NCBI GenBank assembly: GCA_027318645.1
Contig: DAHVOV010000236.1
Span: 1-33,865, forward strand
Reading direction: 5' to 3'
Source: Candidatus Aminicenantota bacterium
Lineage (GTDB): Bacteria > Acidobacteriota > Aminicenantia > UBA2199
DNA length: 33,865 nucleotides
Position numbers and translations under genes: made by a program. This document shows positions 32,901 through 33,865 of the stretch, in pieces. Under the pieces are notes generated by a model that had not been told where the DNA came from, did no database searches, and saw only the letters and a program-made list of their open reading frames with translations. How positions within the stretch are numbered: the stretch's first letter is position 1; each line of letters starts with the position of its first letter.

Positions 32901-33865
32901 AGCCGCCGCCGCCGCAGGCCCGCCAGCGGGTCCCCCTTCGCGCCCTCCGGGACCAGCAGGCGGACCGCCCCCTCGGGCACCGGCACGCAGATGGCCGCGA
33001 GGCTCTCCAGCAGATCCCGCTCGCCGGCGTCGAGCACGGCACGGCCGTCGCCAGCGCCGGCAGCGGGCGCCGGCGCCCGGGCCAGGATGTTCGGCGGGTC
33101 CTCGTTGAATTCCAGGTCGCATTCGCAGGCGCCGGCGCCGCCGAAAAGGACCGCCGTCAGGCCTGCCAGCTCCTCGGCCTCGAGCAGGAAACGGAGCAGG
33201 CTCGCGTCCTCCCCGCTGGCCTCGCCGCGGACGAGGAGGACGATGCCGCGGAACACCGAACGCTTCAGGAACAGGCGCAGGTCACGGGCCAGGGCGGAGG
33301 CGTCGCCCGGCTCGGGGCAGCGGCACAGGGCCGCCAGCCTGCGACCCAGCGGCGCGACTCCCAGGTCGACGTGCAGAAGCAGGGTCTCGGCGTCGCTCAG
33401 GTTGTGGTACAGGCTGTCGCAAACGACCTCTTCCTGCCAGGGAAAACGGGTGCGGATGCGGATCCTGGCGCGGGCGCCGCGCCCCAGGCCAATGGCGGGG
33501 GGCGCCAGCAGGCGGTGCGCGGCCAGGTCATCGCGCCGGCACAAGTGGTCGGGCCCATCGCGCGCGGGGCCGGCCTCCGCGCCGGAAGGCCCTTCCTGCG
33601 CCTGGAATCGCGAGCCCAGCTCGAACGGGGAAGGGAAGGGCTGCGGCGCAAGGCTCCAGGCGAAGCGCGGCGTCCCGTCGGCCATGACCTGGAAGCGCGA
33701 GAAGTCGATGAAATCCAGGCGGCACTCGCGGGCGGCGCGCAGGAAGGCCAGGGCGCGCCGCAGGGCGGCAGCGGCGACCTCGGCCGGAAGCCGGAGGCCG
33801 GCCCCGGGCGCGCCCTCCGCCGCGAGCGGCAGGGTCAGGACGCGGATGTGGAAGTTCCCCGGGAT
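29918..33865 (-). CDS. Large sigma-54-dependent regulator with TPR and degenerate sensory modules (5' end outside window)
   Basis: At least 1315 residues; the frame is open to the window edge, so the true start lies beyond it (an ATG at 33685 is only internal). From the visible N-terminus: a stretch like the C-lobe catalytic-loop region of Ser/Thr kinases without its HRD motif (about 33865-33640); a region like a STAND ATPase with an altered Walker B and a following winged-helix-like segment (about 33460-32800); TPR-like helices (about 32600-31500); a GAF-like region (about 31230-30840); and a sigma-54 AAA+ domain with Walker A GESGSGKE, GAFSGA in place of GAFTGA, and LFLDEI (about 30830-30130). 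The C-terminus is a Fis-type helix-turn-helix ending KKHGIDA. It would activate RpoN promoters. The last four domains are clear; the first two are inference. Confidence 0.88.
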   Translation of the reverse strand: MPGNFHIRVLTLPLAAEGAPGAGLRLPAEVAAAALRRALAFLRAARECRLDFIDFSRFQVMADGTPRFAWSLAPQPFPSPFELGSRFQAQEGPSGAEAGPARDGPDHLCRRDDLAAHRLLAPPAIGLGRGARARIRIRTRFPWQEEVVCDSLYHNLSDAETLLLHVDLGVAPLGRRLAALCRCPEPGDASALARDLRLFLKRSVFRGIVLLVRGEASGEDASLLRFLLEAEELAGLTAVLFGGAGACECDLEFNEDPPNILARAPAPAAGAGDGRAVLDAGERDLLESLAAICVPVPEGAVRLLVPEGAKGDPLAGLRRRRLVRESRGRGGLVACLPDGSAAPPPGRTLAALALIAERCDWPYARLRCLLAGERPGELAAHLRLMAREHPGKIGPGPAADLLESRLARGAGDEAALGPGIEVLIQGGCLEQAARLLEGMAAPLPAWARLRKAHLALRRREYRELGRLLAGLPKPDEEWRDEWLYLNFMRLEKLARPAAAAYAARIASPYYRGLALVQQSDRAIYSREFAVARSQLQEACALLGAGGGRAEIAARSQQAKLLREEGRFAEAEALYKAIYVQGGEEGLEPSAAAAAVDLGNLYVEADDDFQAECWYRKAEQLYARAGHADGRMLVNANLAHVLLAKGDWLQAERLLEESLAWDEEKRLPAASGVDLLNRAGLEVLRLRDERALQLAERAEAAFRAARNRKGIGECSFLRLRAGGDPGACRSGLGADQSAVLALLRRPAPARTDDSSGEMRRRLQAIASRRLRFEALRLLLRRHRRGEWLEAFRELAWELSPQEKNYYYFEYWYMFFDLAPESEALGRREEFLAMLDFFARNRRAIPARLEELRRRCASSGTETGRFDEARLVEQRRHWRRPDDFFRGLFRELARTIPVDWLALAVHEQGRELFRFASSDSFRELGAEMLQRALAEPLEQDHDLAEVRRLYGSPERLFYPFAATRLLRWPLADGYLACLAIGSRDGSLRFQDVRGRCRETFRFFAMLFRDFLENEHRIGGKLDFIVGASEAVLELKRQIARVARVDFSLLIAGESGSGKELVARAVHQLGPRAQRPFVSVNAAAIPDTLLEAELFGYRRGAFSGAHENRVGLLEAADGGTLFLDEIADLPLGLQAKLLRALQEREIRRLGENRPLSIDVRVVSASNRDLEELVRGKLFRADLLYRLQDLVIRVPPLRERREDIPLLVGHFLRKHGRPGLDAARLEGLASRFRGDDFPGNVRELESRVKNLITFDPGLEAAPGGDRPPFSWRSARAEFERGLLLRVLAEQQGRRGQAAERLGISRMALFNLLKKHGIDA

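Overview
The window is a high-GC, densely coded chromosomal segment from a diderm (Gram-negative-type) bacterium. It has heptose/LPS-type genes (two-part RfaE, a GT9 heptosyltransferase), a FadL-type outer-membrane protein, signal peptides and a complete MreBCD-PBP2-RodA elongation cluster. Gene content and style (PASTA-only protein beside rpe, long TPR and sigma-54 proteins, endonuclease Q, AGTGACG-type intergenic repeats) look to me like Acidobacteriota/Aminicenantota or a neighbouring deep lineage. That placement is inference; no marker here fixes the taxon. No phage, transposase, integrase or CRISPR array was seen.

Layout. (1) 1-917, minus: 5' part of rpe and a membrane-anchored PASTA protein. 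(2) 1074-1547, plus: a small four-helix membrane protein. (3) 11654 down to 1570, minus: one tightly overlapping run of a secreted FecR-like/Ig-like protein, mreB, mreC, mreD, mrdA (PBP2), rodA, a B12/radical-SAM + DUF2344 protein, a TrmH/SpoU methyltransferase and queH. (4) 14727 down to 11719, minus: rfaE1, rfaE2, heptosyltransferase and an isoprenylcysteine-methyltransferase-like membrane protein. (5) tRNA-Phe on minus, then dnaK-like hsp70 and metG on plus; metG carries an in-frame TAA. (6) 19114-19381: repeat-rich spacer. (7) 19382-22856, plus: secreted Memo-family protein, a membrane protein and endonuclease Q. (8) 22922-24172, plus: FadL-type porin with a strong terminator. (9) 24337-28167, plus: rplS, rnhB and a 945-residue TPR protein. 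(10) 33865 down to 28142, minus: a very large sigma-54 regulator open to the window edge, then dppB- and dppC-like permeases.

The most distinctive regulatory signal is a repeated promoter design: a TTGnnn -35 box, exactly 17 bp, a TA-type -10 box, then the ATG only 6-9 nt further on. It stands before at least four operon heads (PASTA gene, FecR-like/mre operon, rfaE operon, Memo gene) and probably before the dnaK-like gene. This predicts leaderless mRNAs. Other genes here (1074 gene, metG, rplS, fadL) have the same kind of promoter but a leader with a Shine-Dalgarno site.

Other points of interest are the nonsense codon in metG, the regulator that appears to join a degenerate kinase lobe and a degenerate STAND-type module to TPRs, a GAF-like region and a sigma-54 AAA+/Fis output, the surface protein leading the mre operon, and the short tandem and inverted repeats around dnaK-metG. 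No claim of a proven new system is made.
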